Assembly (NCBI GenBank): GCA_052034585.1
Contig: JBPOIJ010000081.1
Span: 62,001-126,000, forward strand
DNA: 64,000 nucleotides
DNA from: Xiheimicrobium sp052034585
GTDB lineage: Bacteria; Myxococcota; Myxococcia; Myxococcales; Myxococcaceae
Reading direction: 5' to 3'
In this document: piece after piece, positions 20,801-30,007 of the stretch
Numbering within the stretch: position 1 is the first letter of the stretch
How the letters are laid out: every line of letters begins with the position of its first letter
Made by a program: the position numbers and the translations under genes
Notes under the pieces: model-generated
Database searches by the model: none
The model's input: the letters and a program-made list of their open reading frames with translations, nothing else
Told to the model about the DNA's origin: nothing

Positions 20801-22870
20801 ATGCTGCGTCGTCTCTGTGTCCTCTCGCTCGCCGTCCTCGCGTTGGGGTGCCCCAAGACGGGCACCACGGGCGGAAATGGAAAGCCCGGCCCTCGTGACG
20901 TGAGGGCGGTGCCGGCCGCCGACGAAGCGCTCCAGAAGGCCATCCTCGTCGTCGACACCAAGTCGCGAAAGGAAGGCCTCGAGGCGCTCTTCGCGGTGCG
21001 CAAGGCGTTCCCCGACAGCACCGCTGGCCAAGACGCGCTCTACCGCGCGGGCGTGCTGGCGTTCGAAGAGGGCGACTTCGTCACCGCCCGAAAGGCGCTC
21101 ACCGAGCTCGTCTTCGAGAACCCGCTTCATGCCCAAGCCGATCAAGCGCGGCTCAAGGCAGGCCTCGCGTCGGTCGAGTTGAAGGCGTGGCGCGACGCGT
21201 ACCAGACGCTCTCGCCGCTGGTGGACAAGCTCGAAGGCGCCGACAAGCGCGCGGCCGAAGAAGGGCTGCAGAAGGCCGCAGCGGGAACGCAGCAGTACGG
21301 TGAAGCGCTCAAGCTCGCGATGAAGGCGTTCGACTCGGTCAGCTCCGACGACGAGAAGAAGGCGGCGCTCGCGCGGCTCGAAGACGTGGTGGAGACCAAG
21401 ACGAACTTCCTCGCCATCACCGAGACCTGGCACGATCTGCCGACGACGCACCCGGCGTGGCCGCTGCTCACCTTCAAGATGGCGCGCGTCTATTACCACC
21501 TGCGCGACTGGACGAACCTCGACCAGACCCTCAAGTCGTTGCTCGCCAACGCGCCGTCGTCGCCGTACGCGCCCGAGGCCAAGGAGCTGCTCGCCCGAGT
21601 CAGCCGCCGCGCCGAGACCAAGCCGAAGGTGGTGGGCGCGGTGCTCCCGCTCTCGAGCAAGAAGTACAAGGCGTTCGCCGACACCGTGCTCCGCAGCCTG
21701 CAGCTCGGCTTCAAGGGCAGCGACATCGAGCTGGTGGTGAAGGACTCGGCCGACGATCCCGCGCTGGCCGCCAAGCTCGTCGAGCAGCTCGCCTTCGACG
21801 AAGGCGCCATCGCGATCATCGGGCCGCTCCTCACCGACGACTCCCGCCGCGCCGCGCTGGTGGCCGAGGAGCTCCAGATTCCGCTCATCACCTTGAGTCG
21901 CGCCGAGGGCATCACCGAGATCGGCCCGCACATCTTCCGCACGATGGTGACCAACTCGCAGCAGGCCGAGGCGCTCGCCGAGTACTCGATGGTCACGCTG
22001 AACTACAAGACCTTCGCCGTCCTCTTCCCCAACACGCCGTTCGGCACCGAGTTCACCAACGCCTTCTGGGACGCGGTGGAGCAGCGAGGCGGCATCATTC
22101 GCGGGGCCGAGACCTACCCGCACGACGCCACCACCTTCACCGACGAAGCGAAGAAGGTCGTCGGCCGCTACTATCTGGAGGATCGCGCCGACTACATCGA
22201 GAAGCTGCGCGAGATTCGCGACTCCGACTCCGACGCGTTCCGCAAGCGCAAGGCGCTCGAGAAGGCCAAGGCGGGCCTCGAGCCGGTGATCGACTTCGAG
22301 GCGCTGCTGTTGCCCGACAGCTGGCAGAAGGTGTCGCTCGTCGCTCCGGCGCTCGCGGTCGAAGAGATGGTCACCAACGCCTGCGACAAGCGCGATCTCG
22401 AGCGCATTCAGAAGACGACCGGCAAGGATCGGCTCAAGACGGTGACGCTCCTGGGCCCGAGCACCTGGACGAGCCCGAAGGGGCCGTCTGGCGATCCCCA
22501 GCTCATCGAGCGCGGCGGCAAGTACGTGCTCTGCAGCGTCTTCGTCGACGGGTTCTACGAGAACAGCGATCGGCCGAGCACCAAGGCCTTCGTGAACACC
22601 TTCCGCGAGGCGTTCTCCGGCCAGTCGATCACCCTGCTCGACGCGGTGGCCTTCGACACCGCCGGCGTGGTGCGGCGAGCGATCGAGACCTCGCAACCGA
22701 AGTCGCGCGCCGCCTTCCGCGAAGCCCTCTCGGGGCTCAAGGGCTACGAGGGCGCCACCGGCTCGATGCGCTTCACCGACAAGCGCGAGGCCAAGCGCGA
22801 GCTCTTCATCTTGAACATCACCACCAAGGGCGTTCGCGAGGTGATGCTCACCAAGAAGCCGGAGGGCTGA
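20801..22870 (+). CDS. LpoA-like lipoprotein: TPR plus periplasmic-binding fold
   Basis: The 689-residue lipoprotein has signal MLRRLCVLSLAVLALGC. Residues 30-270 form helical tetratricopeptide-type repeats (DALYRAGVLAFEEGDFVTAR). Residues 280-680 form a type 1 periplasmic-binding fold beginning VVGAVLPLSSKKYKAFADTV, with AIIGPLLTDDSR and PLITLSR. This order matches LpoA-type penicillin-binding-protein activators and branched-chain amino-acid-binding proteins. An outer-membrane role in activating peptidoglycan synthesis is possible. The WD40 lipoprotein gene begins three bases after its stop. Confidence 0.85.
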   Translation: MLRRLCVLSLAVLALGCPKTGTTGGNGKPGPRDVRAVPAADEALQKAILVVDTKSRKEGLEALFAVRKAFPDSTAGQDALYRAGVLAFEEGDFVTARKALTELVFENPLHAQADQARLKAGLASVELKAWRDAYQTLSPLVDKLEGADKRAAEEGLQKAAAGTQQYGEALKLAMKAFDSVSSDDEKKAALARLEDVVETKTNFLAITETWHDLPTTHPAWPLLTFKMARVYYHLRDWTNLDQTLKSLLANAPSSPYAPEAKELLARVSRRAETKPKVVGAVLPLSSKKYKAFADTVLRSLQLGFKGSDIELVVKDSADDPALAAKLVEQLAFDEGAIAIIGPLLTDDSRRAALVAEELQIPLITLSRAEGITEIGPHIFRTMVTNSQQAEALAEYSMVTLNYKTFAVLFPNTPFGTEFTNAFWDAVEQRGGIIRGAETYPHDATTFTDEAKKVVGRYYLEDRADYIEKLREIRDSDSDAFRKRKALEKAKAGLEPVIDFEALLLPDSWQKVSLVAPALAVEEMVTNACDKRDLERIQKTTGKDRLKTVTLLGPSTWTSPKGPSGDPQLIERGGKYVLCSVFVDGFYENSDRPSTKAFVNTFREAFSGQSITLLDAVAFDTAGVVRRAIETSQPKSRAAFREALSGLKGYEGATGSMRFTDKREAKRELFILNITTKGVREVMLTKKPEG

Positions 22871-22873
22871 CCC

Positions 22874-24442
22874 ATGCGCCGGCTGTCGATCGCGCTGGCC
22901 ATGCTGGCCAGCTGCAAGACGCTCCATCGGAACCCACCCGAGCTGCTCAAGTCGCTCGCCGACAAGCCCGGAGCGCACCTCACCGGAGCCGTCACCGAGC
23001 TCTCGTCGCCCCAGGTGCTCAACCGCGAAGACTTCGTGTGGGACGCACGCCCGGCACCCGACGCGAGATCGATCGCGCTCAGCCGCCTCGGCATGAAGTC
23101 GTTCCACCTCTCGCTCTTCGGCCTCGAAGATCCCAAGAAGCCGCGCGCCGACGTGGTGGTGAACGCGCTCGAGTTCAACGTCGAGGCGATCGACTGGTCG
23201 CCCGATGGCGCGCTCGTCGCTGCGGTGAGCCGTGATCGCTCGGTGCGGCTCTTCGACGCGGTGAGCGGAGCGGTCAAGGGCGCCTGGCTCACCGACGAGG
23301 CCCTGACGGCCGTCGCCTTTCACCCCAAGCAGCCGCTGCTGGCGGTCGCGAGCACGAAGGGCCTGCTCACCGTGCTGACCTACCCGGAGCTGGGCTTCGT
23401 CGCCGAGCAACGGGGACACGCCGACGAGATCACCGGCCTCGCCTGGGCGTCGACTGGCGAGCTCTTTTCTTCCAGCTGGGATCGGTCGGTCTCGGTGTGG
23501 ACGATCGGGCCCAGCCCGGCCTCGACCGGCACCGCGCGCCTGCACTTCGAGAAGAAGTCCGGCCAGCCCGTCTTCCGAGCGGTGTTCGACGCCAAGGCTT
23601 CGGCCACCTTCGTGATCGACACCCGCGTTCCAGCGGTGGTGGTGCGCGGCGCCCTCGCCCAGACGACCGGCATCGACGCCACCTCGCTCACCGAGTCGAT
23701 CTCCATTCCCACCGCGCTCGGCGCGCAGCTCTCACGCGTCGCGAAGGGCCGCAGCCTGACCTTCAAGGGGCTCACGCTCGAGAACGTCGACGTCGCGATC
23801 TGCGATGCCTGCGTGCCGCAAGACGCGCAGGTGGTGCTCGGCCAGCCGTTCTCCGAGCGGGTCGAGATCGCCACCGATGAGCTGACTCAGGAATACGTCT
23901 TCACCGCCAAGCCCGGCGCCGCGGGAGTGCGCGTCTCGGCCTCGGGCTCGCTCGATCGCGCGCGCCGCTTCACCTTCGAGGCCTCGGTGAACGACGTCTC
24001 GGTCGACGCCTCGGGAAAGGTCCTCGCGTTGGCCCTCTCGGAGGCGAAGGGCGAGCGGACGCGTGACGTCTACGAGCGCGAGAAGCGAAAGGAAGTGGAG
24101 CCCGAACGAACGTGGGACTGCGCGGCGCGGGTCGATTCGCAGACCGGCAAGGTGCTCGAACGGCTTCGTGGGCATCGCGGCGTCGTCTCCACCGCGGGGA
24201 TCAGCCCCGATGGGCGCTCCGTCGTGAGCGGAGGCTGGGACAAGCAGGTCGTGCTCCACCGCGCGATGGAGCCGCAGGTGGAGTCGTTCGGCTGGGCGAT
24301 TCGACGGGTGCGCTTCTCGCGTGACGGTCGCCTGGTGACGGTCGCCGCTTGGACGCCTCAGAACCCGCTCGGCGATCACCAGAGCGATCCCGCCGCCGTC
24401 GTCTACGAGGCGGTGTACTCCGAGGCCGCCGTCGCCCCGTGA
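22874..24442 (+). CDS. WD40-like beta-propeller lipoprotein
   Basis: The 522-residue product starts MRRLSIALAMLASCKTL, with lipobox MLASC. WD-type repeats are visible (AIDWSPDGALVAAVSRDRSV, GLAWASTGELFSSSWDRSV, TAGISPDGRSVVSGGWDKQV), suggesting an incomplete or irregular seven-blade propeller at the cell surface or periplasm. Such propellers are interaction scaffolds. It lies between the LpoA-like gene (3-base gap) and an unknown gene (GTGA overlap), so the three probably act together at the envelope. Confidence 0.82.
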   Translation: MRRLSIALAMLASCKTLHRNPPELLKSLADKPGAHLTGAVTELSSPQVLNREDFVWDARPAPDARSIALSRLGMKSFHLSLFGLEDPKKPRADVVVNALEFNVEAIDWSPDGALVAAVSRDRSVRLFDAVSGAVKGAWLTDEALTAVAFHPKQPLLAVASTKGLLTVLTYPELGFVAEQRGHADEITGLAWASTGELFSSSWDRSVSVWTIGPSPASTGTARLHFEKKSGQPVFRAVFDAKASATFVIDTRVPAVVVRGALAQTTGIDATSLTESISIPTALGAQLSRVAKGRSLTFKGLTLENVDVAICDACVPQDAQVVLGQPFSERVEIATDELTQEYVFTAKPGAAGVRVSASGSLDRARRFTFEASVNDVSVDASGKVLALALSEAKGERTRDVYEREKRKEVEPERTWDCAARVDSQTGKVLERLRGHRGVVSTAGISPDGRSVVSGGWDKQVVLHRAMEPQVESFGWAIRRVRFSRDGRLVTVAAWTPQNPLGDHQSDPAAVVYEAVYSEAAVAP

Positions 24443-25083
24443 GCGGCTCGCGCTTCGAGAAGAACACGACTCAGGATCTGCTGACCTTCCTCGCCGGAGC
24501 CGTTCGTCGGCGCTCGAGCCCCTTCGCGGTGACCGAGGCCGTGCTGGAGTACCTCGCCCGAGGAGAGGCGCCGCCGCCCTTGGGGGCAGCGCTCGTCACC
24601 TTTCACGCGACCCTCGCCGGGGAAGTCCGCGACGCCCTCGAAGGCCACACCTCGCCGGTCGCCCGGTTCTTCCAGGCGTCGGTGCCTGCCGAGCTTCCGG
24701 ACAAGGCGCTCGAGGTCGCCTGGCGCCACGCCGCGCATGCGTTGTCGAAGCTGCGTCAGTTCGAGCGGGCGCCGTCGGCGAAGGCCGTCGAGGCTCTGAA
24801 GGCGCTCGTTGCCGACGAGGAGGTGCTCCGAGCCGCGCAGGTCGCGCTCGCGACCGCCACGCCGGCGCAGCTGAAGAGCACGCGCTGGTTCCTGCCGCTG
24901 CTCGTGCTCGATGGCTCGGAGGCCTCCCTCGATGCGCTCCTTCCACACCTCGACGCTGCGCTCTCGGGTGACGCGTCGGTGGCGAAGGCGTTCAAGCCGC
25001 TCTTGGGCATCGCCGCACCGACGCCGGGCATGAGCGCGCTGGTGCATCGCCTGGCCTCAGCCAGCCGTGCAGTCAGAGGCTGA
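24439..25083 (+). CDS. Hypothetical cytoplasmic helical protein
   Basis: Starting at GTG 24439, which overlaps the preceding stop as GTGA, gives 214 residues. There is no signal peptide or membrane segment. The sequence is Ala/Leu-rich and helical throughout with HEAT-like amphipathic repeats (EVLRAAQVALATATPAQL, LLVLDGSEASLDALLPHL). No family is recognised. Its last 11 bases overlap the end of the convergent alkyltransferase gene. Confidence 0.6.
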   Translation: MSGSRFEKNTTQDLLTFLAGAVRRRSSPFAVTEAVLEYLARGEAPPPLGAALVTFHATLAGEVRDALEGHTSPVARFFQASVPAELPDKALEVAWRHAAHALSKLRQFERAPSAKAVEALKALVADEEVLRAAQVALATATPAQLKSTRWFLPLLVLDGSEASLDALLPHLDAALSGDASVAKAFKPLLGIAAPTPGMSALVHRLASASRAVRG

Positions 25084-25612
25084 GTCGTGGGTGTCGGCTT
25101 GGAGCCACGCTCGGCGGTAGCAGCTCGCTGGGAGTGACTCCCGACTCGTGATCGAGGAGCCACTGCTTGAGCTCGACGCCGCCCGCGTAGCCAGTGAGCT
25201 TGCCGTTCGAGCCGATCACCCGATGGCAGGGCACGATGATGCTGATCGGGTTCTTTCCATTCGCGAAGCCGACCGCGCGTGAGGCGCTGGGCCTGCCGAT
25301 CGACGTCGCGAGCTCGCGGTAGCTCACCGTCGCCCCGAATGGAACGTCGAGCAGGGCGCGCCACACCTGCCGTTGAAACGGCGTGCCGCGGGGCGCCAGC
25401 TCCACTTCGAAGCGCTCGAGGCGGCCGGCAAAGTAGGCGAGGAGCTGATCGCGCACGCCGGTGAAGAAGCCGTCACGTCGGACGTGACCCTCGAGCGAGG
25501 GGATCGCTCGGTGCGTCGCGGGGAAGAGGCCGGTCAAGCTGGCTCCGTCGGAGGTGAGGAGCAGCCTCCCAACGGGCGCTTCGACGACGCCATAGAGCGG
25601 GACCAACGCCAT
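25073..25612 (-). CDS. ogt: Methylated-DNA--protein-cysteine methyltransferase
   Basis: From ATG 25612 the protein has 179 residues. It repairs O6-alkylguanine by transferring the alkyl group to its own cysteine. The active site is IIVPCHRVI with the acceptor Cys, followed by GSNGKLTGYAGG; the DNA-binding helix carries SRAVGFANGKNP. The N-terminal domain is of the Ogt/MGMT type with no Ada extension. A start at 25660 would add 16 residues and is less likely. The symbol follows the closest general type. Confidence 0.92.
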   Translation of the reverse strand: MALVPLYGVVEAPVGRLLLTSDGASLTGLFPATHRAIPSLEGHVRRDGFFTGVRDQLLAYFAGRLERFEVELAPRGTPFQRQVWRALLDVPFGATVSYRELATSIGRPSASRAVGFANGKNPISIIVPCHRVIGSNGKLTGYAGGVELKQWLLDHESGVTPSELLPPSVAPSRHPRLSL

Positions 25613-25684
25613 GACGTTGGGCACCGTAGCTGGTTCGGTCGGCGAGTCGCCGAAAATCACCCACGATGCGTCGCTCCTCCGCGG

Positions 25685-26359
25685 TCAGACGTTGAGGAAC
25701 ACACTCGTGGCGAGCACCCCGCGCGCGACGAGCGACCGCGTCACCTCGGTCGTCATCTCCTTCTGACCGACGAGGAAGGCGATCGTCTTCGGGCCCACCT
25801 CGATCGAGGGGAGCCGCGACTGAACCTGGCCGATGGGTCCGCTCCAGCCCGGCGCGCCGACGTCCACCACGGTGTGCAGCTCGAGCGAGGGCAGGCGTTC
25901 GAGCTCCGCTCTCCACGGGAGCTGCGCGGGGCTTCGCTGGCCCTGCAACAGGGTGACGCGCGCGAACGCCTGCCGTTCCCTGGCGACGAGGCCGAGCACC
26001 GAGCGAATCGGCGCGAGCGCGGTGCCGGTACAGACGAGGAGCAGGTCGTTCCCCTGGGCCCGCTCGAGCGGAAACCCGGGACCCTCTGCGGTGGAGAGCT
26101 CGAAGGCCGCTCCAATCGCCGCCTCGCTCAACGCCTGCGAGACACCCTCGCCGCGCCGAATGAGGTACTCGAACCGGGTCGCGCCCGGCGAGGAGCCGAT
26201 CGCGAACATCGCCTCGGTGCCCTGGTGACGAACGCGCTGGAACTGCCCGGGCCGCACGAACGATCGATGGACGCGCTCCGGCACCTCGAGTTCGAGGAGC
26301 GACAGCCCGTCGTCGATCACGACTCGGCTGGTCAGCCGCGCGGAGTGCCAGGTGCGCAC
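25685..26359 (-). CDS. Ferredoxin reductase-type FAD/NAD(P) oxidoreductase
   Basis: The 224-residue protein has an FNR-like FAD-binding beta barrel (about residues 1-95; RPGQFQRVRH is at the flavin position) followed by a nucleotide-binding domain (LLLVCTGTALAPIRSVL, near residue 105-120) and the terminal FLVGQKEMTTEV. It lacks a fused 2Fe-2S domain and the canonical RxYS flavin motif is not clear, so cofactor binding is inferred. It resembles the reductase subunits of hydrogenases and dihydroorotate dehydrogenase. Its electron partner is not in the window. Confidence 0.8.
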   Translation of the reverse strand: MRTWHSARLTSRVVIDDGLSLLELEVPERVHRSFVRPGQFQRVRHQGTEAMFAIGSSPGATRFEYLIRRGEGVSQALSEAAIGAAFELSTAEGPGFPLERAQGNDLLLVCTGTALAPIRSVLGLVARERQAFARVTLLQGQRSPAQLPWRAELERLPSLELHTVVDVGAPGWSGPIGQVQSRLPSIEVGPKTIAFLVGQKEMTTEVTRSLVARGVLATSVFLNV

Positions 26360-26468
26360 CTGATTGGCATAACGGCTCGGGCCGGCCCACGGCAGAGAAA
26401 TGTGCCCGTGCCCGCGCTTCGAAGCTCACGGGAGCCGGCGCCGCACCGTGCGATGCTAGACCCTCGTC

Positions 26469-28681
26469 ATGGCCACGACCGCTCGCGCGAAGAAGAAGCC
26501 CGCTGCGAAGAAGCCAGCAGCGACCAAGAAGCCGACGAAGGCCACCCCGACGCCGAAGGTGCTCACGGGGCCCGATGGCGCGACGCCTCGCTACCTCGCC
26601 TTCCTCGCGCGCGAGAAGGACGAGCATCAGGGGCGCTCGGTGTGGGGGCTCCCGGGCGAGACGGCCGACACGCGCCTCAAGGTGCAGTTCGAGAAGCCGG
26701 GCGAGTGGCGCACCTTCACCGCCGCTGGCCTCGACCCGTCGGCCCCTGCGCACGCCGGCTCGGTGCCGCTCGCCAAGCTGGGCGGCACGGGGAAGTTCCT
26801 CACGGTGAAGATCACCGACCCGCGCTGCCCGGTCGCCGTCTTCGATCCCGACGATGGAGCGCTGCACGCCGCCTTCCCGTCGCTCGACGCCTTCCTCGCC
26901 GTCCTCGTCGACAAGTCCACCCGCACTCCGCACGATCGCCTCGACGCCGCGGTCGAGAAGGCGAACACGCTCCAGGAAAAGGAGCGGTGGACCGACGCGC
27001 TCGAGCTCATCGAACCGCTGCTCGACGAGATCCCCGCCCACGTGCGCCTCGAGGGCGACGACACCCTCGCGCGCGCCTTCAATCTCCGGGGCATCTGCTT
27101 CGAGAACACCGGCCGCATCGACGACGCGCTCGCGGCGTACGAGAAGAGCCTTCTCGCGGGCGATCTGCGGGCCGCGCTCAACGTGCTCGACGTCTACGAA
27201 GACGCGCGACCGGATCCCGCGAAGCTCGTCGAGCGGGGCGAGGCGATGAAGCGCGAGCTCTTCTTCATGGACGCGTACGGCGCGACCTGGCTGCGCCGCT
27301 ACCTCGCCCGCGCCTACTTCGAGCTCGGCAAACCTCGGGAGGCCGAGGTGCAGCTCCGGGAACTCCTCGAGCGCTTCGAGGTGAAGGAGCCGGAACGCAT
27401 CGACGAGGCGCGCGCTGGCCTCGAGGCGTACGTGAAGGAGCGCTCAGGCACACCTGGCGCTGCACTCGCCGCCGCCGCACTCCAGTGGTTCAAGAAGAAG
27501 AGCTACGACGTCTCGCCCGAGGAAGCGAAGCGCAACCGCGAGTGGTGGAATGCTCAAACGCCCGAGCTCCGCGCGGCGCTCGTGAAGGGGACCGGCCTCG
27601 ACGGCGATGCCGAGCCGACCGACGCGCAGCTCGCCCGGTGCTTCGACGTCGAGTCGATCTCGCTGCGCATCGAGGGCTCCGATCTCTCCTCGTTCACGCG
27701 CTTCCCCAGGCTCAAGCGCGTCATCCTCGAGGGCGACCCCGACACCCTCGAGCCGCTGCGGGCCCTCTCGCTCCAGCGAATCACCATCAACAACGTGCTC
27801 TACAAGTCGGTCGACGAGTGGCCCTCCCGCGCCGAGCGCGACCTGCTGAATGCCGCGAGGAAGGCCGACCGCGAAGGCCTCGAGCGCGCCCTCGCCGCTG
27901 GCGCCGACGTCAACGCCCGTGACCGCTGGGGCGCGACGCCCTCATGCTCGTCGGCCGGGCTGCCCGACACGACACGAAGCTGCAGCTGTGGCTCATCGAG
28001 CAAGGCGCCGATCCCTGGGCGACCGACTGTCACGACTCGCGGGCCTGGTTCGAAGAGACGCTCGTGCCGGCGGTGGAGGCTGCCGCGAAGGCCGCTGGCA
28101 TCGTCGCTCCCGAGACCTCGCCGTGGCGGGTGCTCGAGGCGAAGCGCGAGCACCGCGGCGCCTCGTTCGACAGCGTGCGCAACGTCGAGTACCTCGATCT
28201 TGGCAAGGGCAAGCGGTTCCTCACTCCGCGCAACGCCTGGCCGAAGAACGCCCGCTACGACTTCGCCGGCAACAAGGCCGACGACAAGCTCTTCGACGGG
28301 CACCAGACTCACGACGGCTTCATCGTGTCCGAGCGGGTTCGCACGTGGCTCGACGCGCAGCAGGTGCCCGGGCTCGAGCTGCTGCCGGTGGCCCTCAGGG
28401 ATCGCAACAACAAGGCCCGCGGCACCTACTGGGCCCTCAACCCCCTTCCGCAAGATTGCCTCGATACCCGTCGTGCCCACGCGCACTGGAACCACATCGC
28501 TCCCGAGTCGATCAGCGACTACTCCGTGCTGGCCATCGACGAGACGAAGCTCGACCCGCAGCTCCCGCTCTTCCGGGTCGCGCGCCTCAACTCGAGCCTG
28601 ATCGTCGTGCGGCGCGCCTTCGCCGAGGCGCTCATGGCCCAGGGCTTCACCGGGCTGGCGTGCGGGCTGCCGCGGCGGTGA
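26469..28681 (+). CDS. Multi-domain ankyrin protein interrupted by a frameshift
   Basis: The first frame (from ATG 26469) begins with a Lys/Ala/Pro-rich H1-like tail (AKKKPAAKKPAATKKPTKAT). It continues with a domain of about 110 residues, TPR-like helices, and an ankyrin repeat AAGADVNARDRWGATP. At about 27941 the reading shifts: after GATP the same repeat continues in another frame as LMLVGRAARHDTKL and LWLIEQGADPW, ending at 28681. One C missing from a run of C at 27939-27941 accounts for it. The C-terminal part (LLPVALRDRNNKARGTYW) resembles DUF1629/Imm11-type proteins, tentatively. The shift may be a true mutation or an assembly error. Confidence 0.75.
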
Positions 28682-28708
28682 CGGGTCGGGCAGGGCCAAG
28701 GCAGTGAA

Positions 28709-29527
28709 ATGGGCGGCGGCTATGGCATAACTCCGCCCGTGCGTGCGCTTCGGAGCCTGCTGCTCCTCACTCTGGTCTTCGCCGCCATCACGGCCCTCAT
28801 GGGGACCGGCTGGTGGCTGTACACGGCCTCGCAGATCCCCAACCAGATCGAGGGCGAGCTCGATCTCGAGACCTTTCTCCGCCAGTCGATCGAGAGCGAT
28901 CGACAGTCGCTCCAGCTCGCCAAGCGGCCCTCGGAGCGCGAGAGCGTCAAGTGGCCCAAGCCCGACTTCTCGAAGCTGCCGAAGAACCTCGTCGCGCTCT
29001 ACATCACCGAGTGGGGCTGCCCGACGTACTTCCAGACCCCTCGCGAGGAAGGGTGGCCGTGGATGAAGCGGGTGCTCAACAGCGCCCGTGGCGTCGGCGG
29101 CGAAGGTGACGGCCAGTGCGAGCTGCTCTTCTCGCGGAGGCTCGCCTCGCGGCTCGGCGTCGGCACGCCCTCGCAGCTCGCGGTGATGAGCGATCGCATT
29201 CACAAGTACCTCAAGAAGGACCAGCTGGTCGCCTACGACCTGCACTCGATGCAGTTCGATCAAGGTGTCATCGGAGTGGAGGCGGCCTCGAGGGTGCTGA
29301 TGCAGCGCGAGCTGCTCGATCTCTCGTTGGCCGAGCTCGCCGAGTTCCAGCTCGCCATTCCCCCGTACAACATGTGGGGAGAGATCTTCGTCTGCAGCAA
29401 CGCCGCCCAGCTGCGCCTCGCGCGCGACAGCCTGCTCCAGAACCTCATCAACGTCGCCTTGGTCTCCGAGGAACAGGGCAAGGCGGCGATGGCGCAGCCG
29501 CTGCGGTGCATGACGGTCAAGCGCTGA
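28709..29527 (+). CDS. Degenerate GT51-type transglycosylase-like membrane protein
   Basis: The 272-residue protein has one N-terminal helix (LLLLTLVFAAITALMGTGWW, residues 16-36) and a periplasmic domain. Its second half follows the monofunctional peptidoglycan glycosyltransferase pattern: KYLKKDQLVAYDLHSMQFDQ, GVIGVEAASRVLMQRELLDL, LAELAEFQLAIPPYNMW. The first catalytic region is altered: the usual EDxxFxxHxG is ITEWGCPTYF (Glu101 remains), and the GGSTITQQ motif is GEGDGQCELL. It probably keeps the lysozyme-like fold but may have lost or changed activity. An internal GTG at 28739 is an alternative start. Confidence 0.65.
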   Translation: MGGGYGITPPVRALRSLLLLTLVFAAITALMGTGWWLYTASQIPNQIEGELDLETFLRQSIESDRQSLQLAKRPSERESVKWPKPDFSKLPKNLVALYITEWGCPTYFQTPREEGWPWMKRVLNSARGVGGEGDGQCELLFSRRLASRLGVGTPSQLAVMSDRIHKYLKKDQLVAYDLHSMQFDQGVIGVEAASRVLMQRELLDLSLAELAEFQLAIPPYNMWGEIFVCSNAAQLRLARDSLLQNLINVALVSEEQGKAAMAQPLRCMTVKR

Positions 29528-29536
29528 CGAGTGGGC

Positions 29537-30007
29537 TCAGCCCGAGACGCTCTTCGCCGGCAGCGACGTCGCGATCGCGCTGCTGCCAACCCGCAACACC
29601 ACCCACTCGCCGTCGACCTCGAGGTGCTGCAGGAGCTGGAACTGCGCCTCGCGAGAGAAGCGAGCCTTCGCGCGCGCGCCCTTCACTCGAGCGCTCAGAA
29701 TGCCCTCGTCGTCGAGTGCCAGGGTCCCCGGGTCGAGCCACTCGGCCGTTCGATCGGACAGGCGCACCGAGAGCCGCTCGCCCTCCGAGACGTCGATCGC
29801 GACGATTCGGTACGCGGCGTCTTCGACGGTGATGAAGCACCAGTCGTCGCCGAAGTGCAGGGTGAAGCGACCGTCGGCTTCGGCGCGCACTCCGCGGTTG
29901 AACGCCTCGATGATGTTCGGGTGTTCGATCGGCTCGCCGTCGTGCCACCAGCGCAGCTCGCGATCGAGGGTGATGCCGCTGTCTTCCCTGGTGTGCCAGC
30001 GCTTCAC
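29537..30007 (-). CDS. DUF1285-like protein
   Basis: The 156-residue cytoplasmic protein matches the DUF1285 layout: an N-terminal DRELRWWHDGEPIEHPNI, then FNRGVRAEADGRFTLHFGDD and FITVEDAAYRIVAIDV, followed by a beta-rich C-terminal half. No enzymatic motif is known for the family. It overlaps the sigma-factor gene upstream by four bases (start at 30007, sigma stop at 30004), which makes it part of the kinase-sigma operon and a candidate regulator or target. Confidence 0.8.
   Translation of the reverse strand: MKRWHTREDSGITLDRELRWWHDGEPIEHPNIIEAFNRGVRAEADGRFTLHFGDDWCFITVEDAAYRIVAIDVSEGERLSVRLSDRTAEWLDPGTLALDDEGILSARVKGARAKARFSREAQFQLLQHLEVDGEWVVLRVGSSAIATSLPAKSVSG

Noticed and set aside
20510..23545. 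An open frame of about 1,000 codons antisense to the LpoA-like gene and its neighbour.
   Set aside because: It lies opposite well-supported genes, has no recognisable domain, and is rich in Arg, Glu, Gly and Leu as expected from a shadow of GC-rich coding DNA.
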